Source: CAWBCI01 sp963787195 (GTDB taxonomy: Bacteria; Bacteroidota; Bacteroidia; Bacteroidales; JAGOPY01). From it: a stretch of DNA of 64,000 bases. The position numbers and the translations under genes were made by a program. Positions 8,806 through 18,371 of the stretch are shown piece by piece (the stretch's first letter is position 1; each line of letters starts with the position of its first letter). The stretch spans positions 1-64,000 of the forward strand of contig CAWBCI010000061.1 in NCBI GenBank assembly GCA_963787195.1, given 5' to 3'. The notes under the pieces were generated by a model. It was given only the letters and a program-made list of their open reading frames with translations. It had not been told where the DNA came from and made no database searches.

Positions 8806-11189
8806 TCAACTTCTCCGCCGCCAGCAATATCACCTCATTCGTTGCCGGGAGGGCAAAGTCGGGTTCTTTTTGATGGCCGTCGATGGCGGAGATGGCATCT
8901 TTTATCGCGAGCCAGGCCGAGAGGGAAAGCATTAAGGGCGGTTCGCCCACTGCTTTACTGCCACGGATGGTCCCGGGATTGGAAACATCCCTCAATAACT
9001 CTATCCTAAAATCTTTTGGAATATCATTAACAGTAGGAATCTTGTAGGTATCGGGGGAATGGTTCAGGAGATTTCCCCGGCCATCCCATTTAATGTCTTC
9101 AGTAGTGCACCAGCCCAGTCCCTGCACAAATCCACCTTCTATCTGACCGCGGTCTATGCCTTCGTTCAGACTGTCACCCACATCATGCAATATATCGGTG
9201 CGGAGCAGGGTATGGGCGCCGGTGAGGGTATCGACAAGCACCTCCGAAACGGCCATCCCGAAAGCATAATAATAAAAAGGCTTGCCTTTGGCCGTCGTGG
9301 GATCGAAATGCACTCCGGGGGTCTCATAGTAGCCGGTGGAGCTGAGGCTGACCCTGTCTATGTAGGCAGTCCCTACCAGGGTATTAAAGGCTATCTTCCT
9401 TTCGGGATTTGTCTTATCAAATATAAAATTGTCCCTGAAGACCAGATCTTCTTTTTTCGTTGGCCCGGAAGGGTAACTCTTTTGAAGCTCTTTCACCGCC
9501 ACCTCTCCCAGGCGGGATTTGAGGATGTCGATGGCATTCTTCACCGCCATGCCATTCAGGTCGCTCCCCGACGAAGCCGCCGTGGCCGATGTATTCGGCA
9601 CTTTGGAGGTATTGGTGGCATTCACCCTGATCTTACTTGTGGAGATTCCCAACTCAGCAGCGGCGACGCCCAGCATCTTGGTATGCAAACCCTGCCCCAT
9701 TTCGGTACCACCATGGTTCACCAGAACAGTGCCGTCGGTATAGATATTCACCAGGGCGCCGGCCTGGTTCAGGAAGGAAGTATTGAAGGAAATGCCGAAC
9801 TTTACCGGGGTCATGGCCATTCCCTTCTTATAAAACTCATTCTTATCATTGAATTCCTTAACTTCCTTACGGCGCTGAATATAGTCCGATGTATTTATCA
9901 GTTTGTCATACATGGTGAAAAGATGATTGTTCTCAACGGTCTCTCCATAAGGCGTGACATTGTTTTCATCGATTCCGTAAAAATTCAGCTTTCGTGATTT
10001 CAGCCGGGTCCTTGCCCAGGTAACGGGAAATCCTGTCCAGTGCATTCTCGATCACGGCCATGCCCTGGGGACCGCCAAAACCCCTGAAAGCGGTATTGGA
10101 AGGGTGATTGGTCTTCCAGACTCTTCCTCGTATACTTATATTCGGAATGTGATAGGCATTCTCGGCATGCATGATAGCCCTTGACATGATGGCTTTGCTG
10201 AGGTCGGTGGAATAGCCCGCATCCGAGTTCAGTTCCACCTTGTATGCCAGCACCTTTCCTTCATCATCAAAACCTATCTCATACCTGGAAAGAAAGCGAT
10301 GCCTTTTGCCGGTCATCACCTGGTCATCATCGCGGAAGAGGTGTATCTTCACCGGACGGCGGGTGGCATGGGCTAAAAGCGCCGACCAGGCCGCCACATG
10401 GTTACCCTGGGTTTCCTTACCTCCGAAAGCCCCGCCCATACGCCTGACTTCCACCTCCACTTCATTCCTTTGTATACCTAAAACTTTGGCCACGATGGCC
10501 TGTGTTTCGGAAGGATGCTGGGTAGATGAATAAACCATCATTTCATTGCCTTCCTGAGGAATGGCAAGGGCTGTCTGGGTTTCGAGGTACCAGTGCTCCT
10601 GGGCCCCGGTGCGGAGTTCGCCTTTCAGGGAATGGGCTGCATTTTTCATGGCTTTGTCCGCATCCCCCAAATCTATCTTTTTCTCCGTAGCCAGAGAAAG
10701 CCCTTTTTCCATGGCGCTTTCTATATCGAGCACAGGTTCCAGGACTTCGTATTCGATTTGAATAAGCTTTTCGGCCTGCAAGGCTGTCTCCTCGTTCACT
10801 GCTGCTATCAGGGCCAGGGCCTGGCCTATGAACTCCACCCTGGATTCCGCTAACACCGGCTCATCCTTGATTACAGGCCCCATCTGGTTCTCACCCGGAA
10901 TATCGGCATAAGTCAAAACAGCATGCACGTCTTTCACTTTCAGAGCTTCCGAAACATCAATCTTTTTAATGAGGGCATGGGCATGCGGGCTATAAACGAC
11001 TTTCCCGAAAAGCTGGCGGCCATGTACCGGCATATCATTGATATACACCGATTCGCCGGTCACATGGCTGATGGCGCTGTCGTGTGGCAGCTTAGCTGAG
11101 CTATGTCTTTCTTCAGGTTTATCTTCCGAAAGCAAGATCTTCGTAAGCCTGATGTATCCCTTATCCGAATTTTTATTTTTATTTGCCAT
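8795..11189 (-). CDS. xdhB: Xanthine dehydrogenase-type molybdopterin subunit (frameshifted near 9996)
   Basis: Large molybdenum-binding subunit of a xanthine dehydrogenase family enzyme, about 797 residues when joined. The N-terminal 407 codons (to 9966) contain QEHWYLETQ, MGGAFGGKE and NTAFRGFGGPQG; the C-terminal part carries GTEMGQGLHTKM and the active-site glutamate region GSKAVGEPPLML. The two halves are in different frames; removing one base in ATCACGAAAG near 9996 gives EIRKLNFYGIDENN, the expected join. So this is one gene with a probable one-base insertion, or a recently broken one. It overlaps xdhA by 11 bases. The subunits here follow the Rhodobacter naming. Purine hydroxylation is likely; the exact substrate is inferred from context. 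Confidence 0.88.
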
Positions 11190-12630
11190 GACTTGTCTCG
11201 GTATAAAATTTCAAAAGCAGATTTTTAGCAGCCGCCGTCCTGAATTCCGCTCCCGAACGGGCATCGGAAATTGGCTTGAATTCAGTAGCGAGGATCTGCA
11301 TAGCCTCTTCCACATTTTCCCTGGACCATTTTTTCTCTTTCAGGAATTTCTCAGCTTTAAGGGCCCTTTTAGTCACTTCCGCCATTCCTCCATAAGCCAG
11401 GATTATTTCCTTCACCATCCCTTCTTCCAGCTTCAGCCTGAAACCTGCATTCACGGTCGAAATATCCAGGTCCTTCCTTTTGGAAACCTTATGCGACCAA
11501 ATTATAATGCCTTTTTCATTATTTGGGATGATGACGGAAGTGATCAGTTCATCAGCCTTTAAATCAGTTTTACGATAGCCCTGGATAAAATCTTCAATAT
11601 TTATTTTTCTTTTATTTTTTAATGAAGATAATTCAAGCCTGGCTTTACAGGCGAATAAAACCGGGAGCGTATCGCCTATGGGTGAGGCAGATCCGATATT
11701 TCCGCCCAGGGTGGCTATGTTGCGGATCTGCAGCGAGCCGAAGACTTTCAGTATCCCGTGAAGGGCCGGGAACCTGGTTTCAGTCAGCCTCTTGAAATCT
11801 TCCAGCGACATACCGCTCCCGAAAGTGCAATGGCCTTCATCTTCCGAATAATTCTTCATCTCTTCAATTCCTGAAATATCGAGAATAGCCGGGATATGTT
11901 CTTTTTTCTTGGTCTGCCGCAGTGCCACATCCGTAGAACCGTTGATGACGATTGCTTCCGGATGTTCTTTTCTCATCTGCAAAGCCTCCTCCAGGCTGAA
12001 GGGCTTGAGGTAGATCTGATCCTTCGCCCTGAGTTCCAGGCTTTCTTTATTTTTTACTATCTCCTGCAAGATTTCAAGGGTTTCTTTTTCTTTCAGGGAA
12101 AAATGATCATTTCCCCCATCCGAACAGGCCTGTTTTGCGGCTTTTATAATAGACTCGTAGCCGGTACATCTGCAGAGATTTCCGGTGAGGGTATCTTCAA
12201 TGATTTCAGTCGAAGGTTCATGATGATTTTTATAAAGTCCGAAAAGCGACATCACGATGCCGGGCGTGCAATAGCCGCATTGACTGCCATTAGTCTCCAC
12301 CATCATTTCCTGGACGGGGTGGAGGCTTTTATGATTTTGTTCCGAAAGGGCCATGTTTTCAATGGTTATGAGCTGTTTTCCATGTATCATGGGCAGGAAG
12401 AGCAGGCAGGAATCATAGGCTTTGTAGATGAGTTTGCCATCCGGGCCGGGTTCCGCCAGAACTATGGTGCAGGCCCCGCAATCCCCCTCGGCACAACCTT
12501 CTTTCACACCCTTATGTTCGGGAAATGAACGCAGGTAATTCAGTACCGTTGTGGTAGGCTTCAGGCCTTCACCTTGAAAATCCACTTCTCTGATACGGTC
12601 ATCCAGTATAAATCTTATAATATGCTGCAT
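11179..12630 (-). CDS. xdhA: Xanthine dehydrogenase small subunit (2x[2Fe-2S] and FAD domains)
   Basis: A 483-residue electron-transfer subunit. The plant-type [2Fe-2S] cysteines are C46, C51, C54 (CAEGDCGAC) and C75; the second cluster uses C118/C121 (CGYC) and C153/C155 (CRC). The FAD domain follows, with INGSTDVALR, GNIGSASPIGD and a C-terminal CO-dehydrogenase-flavoprotein-like domain. This fused FeS-FAD layout is the bacterial XdhA form, where electrons pass from the Mo site through FeS to FAD and NAD. It starts 18 bases after xdhC and overlaps the start of xdhB, so xdhC-xdhA-xdhB form a tight operon. Cytoplasmic. Confidence 0.93.
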   Translation of the reverse strand: MQHIIRFILDDRIREVDFQGEGLKPTTTVLNYLRSFPEHKGVKEGCAEGDCGACTIVLAEPGPDGKLIYKAYDSCLLFLPMIHGKQLITIENMALSEQNHKSLHPVQEMMVETNGSQCGYCTPGIVMSLFGLYKNHHEPSTEIIEDTLTGNLCRCTGYESIIKAAKQACSDGGNDHFSLKEKETLEILQEIVKNKESLELRAKDQIYLKPFSLEEALQMRKEHPEAIVINGSTDVALRQTKKKEHIPAILDISGIEEMKNYSEDEGHCTFGSGMSLEDFKRLTETRFPALHGILKVFGSLQIRNIATLGGNIGSASPIGDTLPVLFACKARLELSSLKNKRKINIEDFIQGYRKTDLKADELITSVIIPNNEKGIIIWSHKVSKRKDLDISTVNAGFRLKLEEGMVKEIILAYGGMAEVTKRALKAEKFLKEKKWSRENVEEAMQILATEFKPISDARSGAEFRTAAAKNLLLKFYTETSHGK

Positions 12631-12648
12631 ATTATTCTTTTCTTTTAC

Positions 12649-13410
12649 TTAAAGCGAATTTCTAACATCAATCATCTTTGCCAAAATGCTGATGGCTATT
12701 TCCTGAGGCGTCTCCGCTTTGAATTTGATCCCTATAGGCATGTCTATACTATCTAACTGCTCCTTGCTCAGGATATTTTCCTGCAGGAAGCGTTTTTTTA
12801 ATGTCGCCACTTTTCTTTCGCTGCCTATCATTCCAAGGTAAGCATGGGCTTTGATAGCCACCTGTGCCAGGATATCTTCATCGCTCTGGTGGTTCGGCGT
12901 AACTATAACTATATAAGTGTTTTCATCGAAAGGAAGTTCGGTGATGGCCTCGAAATAATCCTTGTTCAGGCAATTGCATTGCTGAAAGGCGCTATCTTCG
13001 AAAATATCTTCGCGGGGATCTGTAAGAGTAACGGAAAAGTCCAGTTCTTTAGCGAAGCCCGCCAGGGCTTTCCCCACATGGCCCGCCCCGAAGATGAAGA
13101 GTTTAAAGAGTGGATTAATAGGTTCTATATAGACCTCCATACGCCCTCCGCATTGCATACCCAGATCCTGTTCCAGTCCGAAACTGCATTTCTCCGCTTT
13201 TCCGGAGGCGATCAGTTTCAAGGCTTTTTCGGCCACTTCTTTTTCTATGCTTCCCCCGCCTATAGTGCCATAAATAGTCCCGTCGGCATAAACAATCATT
13301 TTAGCGCCCTCTTTCCTCGGGGTGGAGCCGCTTGTGCCAACAACTATACATAAGGCGCCCCTGCCCTGTCCTTTCCTGATCTCGTCTGCTTTTGTAAATA
13401 TATTTTCCAT
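12649..13410 (-). CDS. xdhC: XdhC family molybdenum cofactor insertion protein
   Basis: A 253-residue XdhC/CoxI-type chaperone that binds and sulfurates or protects the molybdenum cofactor and delivers it to the hydroxylase. The N-terminal domain has GTSGSTPRKEGAKM and GTIGGGSIE; the C-terminal Rossmann domain has FIFGAGHVGKAL and IVIVTPNHQSDE plus MIGSERK. It lies directly upstream of xdhA. Selenium-dependent relatives often carry an extra YqeB-like partner, which is not seen here, so selenium dependence is open. Confidence 0.9.
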   Translation of the reverse strand: MENIFTKADEIRKGQGRGALCIVVGTSGSTPRKEGAKMIVYADGTIYGTIGGGSIEKEVAEKALKLIASGKAEKCSFGLEQDLGMQCGGRMEVYIEPINPLFKLFIFGAGHVGKALAGFAKELDFSVTLTDPREDIFEDSAFQQCNCLNKDYFEAITELPFDENTYIVIVTPNHQSDEDILAQVAIKAHAYLGMIGSERKVATLKKRFLQENILSKEQLDSIDMPIGIKFKAETPQEIAISILAKMIDVRNSL

Positions 13411-13520
13411 GTTTAGCCTGTTCTTTTTTTATTTTTTAAGGATGAAATGAAACCGGATTAGCTTCTGATCTCCCAATCAGGTAAAATTAAGAATTGTTTT
13501 TTATTGTTGGGCTTATTATT

Positions 13521-13800
13521 GTTTATCCCCTACGGGGAATGGAATTCATATGCCATGTCATCGTTCTACCATCATATATCGCCTACGGCGAATATTTTTT
13601 GTAGTAATAATATCCGGTAATGATATGGTCTAACCATTTTAATTATAGTATCACTAATGAAATTGAGAAATGGATAGAATATGACAGAGAAATGATAATG
13701 AGGATGGAAAAAAGCGAAATCGTCTGATAGCGAATTCCGCGTAGCGGATAAATGATTGTAGAAAGGCCTGACCAACAAAATTTAATACCTCGTAGAGGTT
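13521..13800. repeat. Intergenic repeat region with four small TACG-core hairpins
   Basis: The 440-base gap between mocA and xdhC has no credible gene. It holds four short palindromes with a TACG or CGTA loop: CCCCTACGGGG (13527-13537), CGCCTACGGCG (13580-13590), CCGCGTAGCGG (13737-13747) and CCTCGTAGAGG (13788-13798). The spacing and TTCTACCATCATATATCG linker resemble dispersed intergenic repeats of Bacteroidota and Ignavibacteria. I see no terminator with a T-run except the TTTTTT after 13593. Confidence 0.5.
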
Positions 13801-13850
13801 TAACATTAAAAAATGCAAGCAAATTGTATTATGATTTTAATTATGCGAGA

Positions 13851-14432
13851 TCATTGACCCTCCTGAAATTTCCGGTAATCCTCCGGTGTATTTATATTCC
13901 GGAGTATCTCCTCATCATCATAAATTAATTCCCTTCTATTGAATTTTACAAGAATATCCTTCAAATTCGAAAACTCCCCCATATTCTTCAAAAAATTAAT
14001 AATATTCATCCCCAATAAAACCGGATGACCTCCTTTCCCTTTAAAAACGGGAACCACATAATTTTCATCATTTAATAAATCTATCATCTTTTTAAGTAAA
14101 TCCTTTTCAGCATATGGATTATCAATATTATGGATGAAAGTGGCATATCCTTCGGGAATTTGTTCCAGGGCAAGTTTAATAGAATGTGACCTTCCGTATT
14201 CCGGGTTTTTATTTTTTATAATGATGATGTTTTTTTTCTCCGGAAGATGAATATCTGTTTGATCGTTCAGGACAAAGATCAGCGGCTTCACTCCTATAGT
14301 ATCATAAGCCTTTAAAAGGTGAAAGGCAAAGCTTTCATTCTCATCATAGGGCAGCAGGGCCTTGGGCTTTCCCATCCGGCCCGATAAACCGGCAGCGGGG
14401 ATTATGGCGGAAAAATTTACTTGTCGAATCAT
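13851..14432 (-). CDS. mocA: MocA-like nucleotidyltransferase (molybdenum cofactor cytidylyltransferase)
   Basis: An NTP-transferase of about 193 residues with the nucleotide motif PAAGLSGRMGKPKALLPY and a metal aspartate in HNIDNPYAEK. MocA enzymes attach CMP to molybdopterin; the YgfJ branch is found in xdh/ssnA clusters. A longer frame begins at 14483, but its first residues (TNDQRPTTND) are encoded by the heptamer repeat, so the ATG at 14432 (MIRQVNFSAI) is the real start. It is 440 bases upstream of xdhC on the same strand. The short length suggests a minimal version of the fold. Confidence 0.82.
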   Translation of the reverse strand: MIRQVNFSAIIPAAGLSGRMGKPKALLPYDENESFAFHLLKAYDTIGVKPLIFVLNDQTDIHLPEKKNIIIIKNKNPEYGRSHSIKLALEQIPEGYATFIHNIDNPYAEKDLLKKMIDLLNDENYVVPVFKGKGGHPVLLGMNIINFLKNMGEFSNLKDILVKFNRRELIYDDEEILRNINTPEDYRKFQEGQ

Positions 14433-14450
14433 TTTGTTTAATATCAACAG

Positions 14451-14485
14451 GTCGTTGGTCGTTGGTCGTTGGTCATTGGTCATTA
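14451..14485. repeat. Heptamer tandem repeat GTCGTTG
   Basis: Five units of seven bases: GTCGTTG three times, then GTCATTG and GTCATT. It lies just upstream of the mocA start. Two further heptamer arrays with other words occur at 18372-18420 and 62163-62228. Confidence 0.75.
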
Positions 14486-14566
14486 CCTGAACTTACCTGA
14501 TTTGAAACAAATATTATTTTCTGACATAAACTTGATTTGATTAGTATGTACTAATAGATGCTAAAG

Positions 14567-15079
14567 GAAAACCACTCAGGCACTAAGGGCACTTAGATTT
14601 CACTAAGAGTTTGGGAGTTTGGAAAATTCTTCTGTGACAAGGGGAACCATTTGCTCTACTATATTTTCAGAATTAAAATTAATTAACAAGCCTTTTGGTT
14701 TACCTGTCAATTTGAGGTAAGATAACAATTGAGCCTTATAAAGTGGGATCATTACTTCAACTGCTTTTAATTCAATAATTATCAGATCATTAATAAGTAA
14801 ATCCAACTTTAAAGTTCCTCCAAGGTCTTTATTCTTATATTTTATGGGAATATAAACCTGAGATTTTACACTAAAGCCCATGTCTTTAAGTTCTTCTATC
14901 AAGCACTGTTCATACACTGATTCCAGAAGACCGGGGCCAAGGTTTTTATGAACTTCAATGGCACAACCAACTATTTTGTAGGCCAAATCATTAATATATT
15001 TCTGAGTAATCATCAATAAATTTTTTCTAAAATAAAAAAATCTTAGTGTTCCTAAGTGCCCTAAGTGCCTGAGTGGTCC
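14567..15079. repeat. GxxExxY cassette 2: inverted-repeat arms
   Basis: Left arm ACCACTCAGGCACTAAGGGC (14570-14589) with its extension to 14608; right arm 15041-15079 is the reverse complement with few changes. The arm unit is CACTTAG/CACTCAG, close to cassette 1 but not identical. Only the GxxExxY gene lies between the arms. It sits between mocA and the metallo-hydrolase gene. Confidence 0.7.
14603..15016 (-). CDS. GxxExxY family protein, PD-(D/E)XK nuclease-like (copy 2)
   Basis: 137 residues, with GLLESVY near residue 29-35 and the D...ELK nuclease-like core (LKLDLL, then IELKAVE). Differs from copy 1 at about 20 positions, mostly conservative, so both are under selection or recently duplicated. 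The gene ends inside its left repeat arm: the C-terminal region ENIVEQMVPLVTEEFSKLPN is coded next to the arm in both copies. Confidence 0.88.
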   Translation of the reverse strand: MMITQKYINDLAYKIVGCAIEVHKNLGPGLLESVYEQCLIEELKDMGFSVKSQVYIPIKYKNKDLGGTLKLDLLINDLIIIELKAVEVMIPLYKAQLLSYLKLTGKPKGLLINFNSENIVEQMVPLVTEEFSKLPNS

Positions 15080-15154
15080 AGAAAAAAGCCAACCATATAG
15101 ACTAAATTATTTTATTGGCATTTTCTCTTCAAATTCTGTTCATTGATCACACAT

Positions 15155-16537
15155 TTAAAAAATCGGAAACACATCATCCAGCTTCGGAATAGCCGTCTGC
15201 CAGTGGAAAGTATCCTTGATCTTCAGCCTCAATGCATCAGCTGAGTGCTTTTCGCCATGGACTATGAAGACGGTCTTTGGGGCATGGTTTATGGCCGACA
15301 TCCAGTCGAGCAATTCGGCCTGATCAGCATGCGACGACATGGTGGTGATCTCTTCTATGTGGGCCCTGACGGGATAGTAATTGCCATGTATCTTAATCTC
15401 ATGAGCCCCTTGCTGCAGCGCCCTGCCGCGGGTACCTTCGGCCTGATAGCCGGTTATGAGAACAGTATCATCAGGGTTTTTAACATGGTCCATCAGATAG
15501 AGCAGCACCCTTCCCCCATTCATCATACCGCTGCCGGCCACCACTATCTTCTGCTCCTTCCGGGCACTGACCTGCAGGGTCTGGTCGGGAGAGCTCACAG
15601 TACTCACCGACTCAAAAGCCTTGTCGAAAATATCCGGCCCCAGCTTATGCCAATCGTCGTAGCGGCAGAAGATCTTGCTCACATTTACTCCCATTGGACT
15701 ATCGAGATAGAGCGGCAGGTTGGGGATCTCCTTGTTCTTCTTCAGCGACCAGATGAGCCATACCAGGTCCTGGGCCCGGTCGACCGTGAAGCTGGGGATG
15801 ATTAGAGAGCCTCCCCGATTGTATGCCGCATTGATAACATCCTTGAGTTTCTTTTCGGTGGAAACATCAGAATGGAGCCTGTCACCGTAAGTAGATTCAA
15901 CTACGAGGTAATCGGCCCTTGTAGGACGGTCGGGTGCTTTCAGTGTAAGATCGGAACGGCGCCCGACATCCCCGGAAAATACGATGCGCGTATCCGCAAT
16001 TTCCAGGTCCACATAGGCAGCCCCAAGGATATGGCCAACGTATTTCATCCGGAAGCGGATATCTTCCCCTAGGCTGATCCATTCATCCAGTCCGACAGTG
16101 TTAAACAAGCTGACTGCCCGGCGTGCATCAGCCACACCATAAAGAGGTTCAGCAGGTTCGTGTTTGGAATAGCCCATATTATTGGCCATTTCAGCATCCT
16201 CTTCCTGTATCTTGGCGCTGTCGAGCAAAACCACCTCGGCAATATCGGCTGTTGGTGCCGTACAATAAACCTTTCCCTTAAAGCCTTGCTTCACAAGGCG
16301 GGGCAGATAGCCCACATGGTCCAGGTGGGCATGGGTCAGGATGATGCAGTCAATTTCCTGCGGGTTCACCGGGAACTCCTCCCAGTTCAGCAAACGCAAT
16401 TCCTTGAGGCCCTGGAAGAGGCCGCAGTCGATCATGATTTTTTTGTCCGGCGTAGTGACCAGATGTTTGGATCCGGTAACGGTTCCCGCGGCGCCCAGGA
16501 ATTGGATGTTGATGTTGTTGTCGGGTTGTTTTTTCAT
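15155..16537 (-). CDS. Beta-CASP metallo-beta-lactamase fold hydrolase (RNase-like)
   Basis: A 460-residue MBL-fold protein with the zinc motif HAHLDHVGYLP, later SGDVGR, a beta-CASP insert, and the C-terminal TMSSHADQAELLDW plus FIVHGEKHSADAL. This is the layout of bacterial YSH1/CPSF73-like proteins, many annotated as RNA-processing exo/endonucleases. The substrate has not been fixed for this branch. It appears as a single gene; the palindrome downstream of the serine hydrolase gene lies just upstream. Cytoplasmic. Confidence 0.85.
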   Translation of the reverse strand: MKKQPDNNINIQFLGAAGTVTGSKHLVTTPDKKIMIDCGLFQGLKELRLLNWEEFPVNPQEIDCIILTHAHLDHVGYLPRLVKQGFKGKVYCTAPTADIAEVVLLDSAKIQEEDAEMANNMGYSKHEPAEPLYGVADARRAVSLFNTVGLDEWISLGEDIRFRMKYVGHILGAAYVDLEIADTRIVFSGDVGRRSDLTLKAPDRPTRADYLVVESTYGDRLHSDVSTEKKLKDVINAAYNRGGSLIIPSFTVDRAQDLVWLIWSLKKNKEIPNLPLYLDSPMGVNVSKIFCRYDDWHKLGPDIFDKAFESVSTVSSPDQTLQVSARKEQKIVVAGSGMMNGGRVLLYLMDHVKNPDDTVLITGYQAEGTRGRALQQGAHEIKIHGNYYPVRAHIEEITTMSSHADQAELLDWMSAINHAPKTVFIVHGEKHSADALRLKIKDTFHWQTAIPKLDDVFPIF

Positions 16538-16608
16538 GTGATAAATATGTGTTCAATTTGTATTTTCCGTGGCGTAATTTGCATGCAACCGACGGGTTTG
16601 CAATCTGC

Positions 16609-16632
16609 AACCGACGGGTTAACCCGTCGGTT
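16609..16632. repeat. 24-base perfect palindrome
   Basis: AACCGACGGGTT is followed directly by its reverse complement. A third half-unit, AACCGACGGGTT, stands alone at 16587-16598. It lies between two minus-strand genes. A related but different palindrome with GACAGGTC core is at 62267-62294. Confidence 0.7.
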
Positions 16633-16700
16633 CCACCATTCTACCATTAACCATTCCACCATGCCGCAATTGCACCATAGGGCCGGGTCGCCACCTGGCC

Positions 16701-18248
16701 CTACATTGTTTTATGGAATTTCAATTCCGTGAAATCGAAATCCGGGTTGGGCACATCGATCAACATATCGGTGACCTTGCCGTTTTCGTCTATGGTAAAA
16801 TTCACCTTGCCTTTGGGAAGGGAAGGCACCTTTTTGAATTCTATCTGCCAGGTGTTGTATTCCCAATGTGTCAGGTCGCCTACGAATATCTCGGTGGGCA
16901 TAAGGTGGACCTTCATCTGCCCTTCTTCCATATAAACTTTTGCATCGCCATACATTTCGCAGTTATAGGTTCCCAGGTAGGCATCCTGTGGCAGCGTCGG
17001 CTGGGAATCCTTGTTACGTTCGGCTTCGGCTTTTTCTTCGGCTTTCTTATCCATTTCATCCCTTTTATTGATCAAATCCAGGATCATTTTGCTCCAGTCG
17101 GTTTCTTCCTTATTTCCGAGAAATACGTCGAGGGTTTTATACATGAGGGGATAATAAAGGCTTGTATTTTTATTTGTAAGGATGATGAATCCGAGATTTT
17201 CTTCAGGAATGAAGGTTGTATTGGTGATAAAGCCATCGTAGCCACCACCATGCCCGATGATCTTCCTTCCTAAATAATCAAACGTTCCCCAGCCTAATCC
17301 ATAAGCTTTGAAATGAGTCGAAGGCCATCGTTTTTCGGCTCCGGCGCTCACGTTCTCTATGGTGTTGGCCGCCCACATATCGTGGAACCTGGCTGCGCTC
17401 AGAAGCGTATCTCCTTCAGCTGTCACCCCCTGGTTCATCTGGAAAATAAGCCATTTTGAAAGGTCGTTCACAGAGGAAATGATCCCGCCGGCAGCCTGTA
17501 TGTTATCCCAGTTCAGCCAGGGGATGGTTATCAGTCCATCATTGAAATCATTATGTGGTGCAGAGACATCTTCAACTCCGGGGAGCTGTTTGGTGGATGT
17601 GAGTGAGCGGTCCATATGCAGGGGTTTTATCAGGCGCTGCGTCACAAAATCAGTCCAGGACCTGCCGCTGACCTTTTCCAGGACCAGTCCGGCGGCCATG
17701 AACATAATATTGGAATAGCCGTAATGGGCACGGAAACCGTAAACCGGTTTCAGGAAACGGGCATTTCTCACAACCTGCTCGGTGCTCAGGTCGGTGCCGT
17801 ACCATATCAGGTCGCCGCTGAATGTGGCCAGGCCGCTACGGTGGCAGAGCAGGTCGCGTATAGTGAAGTTCTCGGATACGTATGGCGCGTAAAGCCGAAA
17901 CCAGGGCAGATAGTCCTCCACTTTATCATCCCATTTCAATTTGCCTTCGTCGACCATCATGGCCAGGGAAGCGGCAGTGAATGATTTGGTATTGGAGGCG
18001 ATGGCAAAGAGGGTATTGCCGTCGACCGGCTCGCCTGTATCCACATTCCTCACCCCATAGCCTTTGGAGAAAATGACCTTGCCATCTTTGACAATAGCAA
18101 CGGCCATGCCGGGGACATTATAATCCTTGAGTGACTGTTCGTAATAATTGTCTAAATATTTAATCTTTTTTTCTATGCCCTTGTCATTCTGGGCGAAGGC
18201 CTGGGTCGAGATCACCAGGAGAAAGAGGATACGTAAGAGATTTTTCAT
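16701..18248 (-). CDS. Secreted serine beta-lactamase-like hydrolase with DUF3471-type tail
   Basis: 515 residues. The N-terminus MKNLLRILFLLVISTQAFAQ is a signal peptide. The class C beta-lactamase/esterase core has the nucleophile motif SNTK (ASNTKSF, about residue 86), the second motif YSN (YGYSNIM) and HGG (IIGHGGGY). After about residue 390 a lysine/glutamate-rich linker leads into a C-terminal lipocalin-like domain, as in DUF3471 fusions. Likely a periplasmic peptidase, esterase or penicillin-binding-like enzyme; substrate unknown. A TAAATTTG box at 18303-18310 on the same strand could be its -7 element. Confidence 0.85.
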   Translation of the reverse strand: MKNLLRILFLLVISTQAFAQNDKGIEKKIKYLDNYYEQSLKDYNVPGMAVAIVKDGKVIFSKGYGVRNVDTGEPVDGNTLFAIASNTKSFTAASLAMMVDEGKLKWDDKVEDYLPWFRLYAPYVSENFTIRDLLCHRSGLATFSGDLIWYGTDLSTEQVVRNARFLKPVYGFRAHYGYSNIMFMAAGLVLEKVSGRSWTDFVTQRLIKPLHMDRSLTSTKQLPGVEDVSAPHNDFNDGLITIPWLNWDNIQAAGGIISSVNDLSKWLIFQMNQGVTAEGDTLLSAARFHDMWAANTIENVSAGAEKRWPSTHFKAYGLGWGTFDYLGRKIIGHGGGYDGFITNTTFIPEENLGFIILTNKNTSLYYPLMYKTLDVFLGNKEETDWSKMILDLINKRDEMDKKAEEKAEAERNKDSQPTLPQDAYLGTYNCEMYGDAKVYMEEGQMKVHLMPTEIFVGDLTHWEYNTWQIEFKKVPSLPKGKVNFTIDENGKVTDMLIDVPNPDFDFTELKFHKTM

Positions 18249-18371
18249 CTTTTAAATATTTTTATTAATGGGTAAAAAGATAAAGTTTGAAATGCTAGGG
18301 ATCAAATTTAATGAAAAATAAAAAGCATGCCTTTGGCAAATTACGGATGGCGGGAAGGAAATCCCAGGTTC

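Noticed and set aside
9059..9997. Long plus-strand frame of 312 codons
   Set aside because: It is antisense to xdhB, whose motifs are unmistakable; the antisense frame shows no family features.
14432..14483. Upstream start of mocA adding MTNDQRPTTND
   Set aside because: These residues are coded by the GTCGTTG heptamer array, not by a conserved N-terminus.
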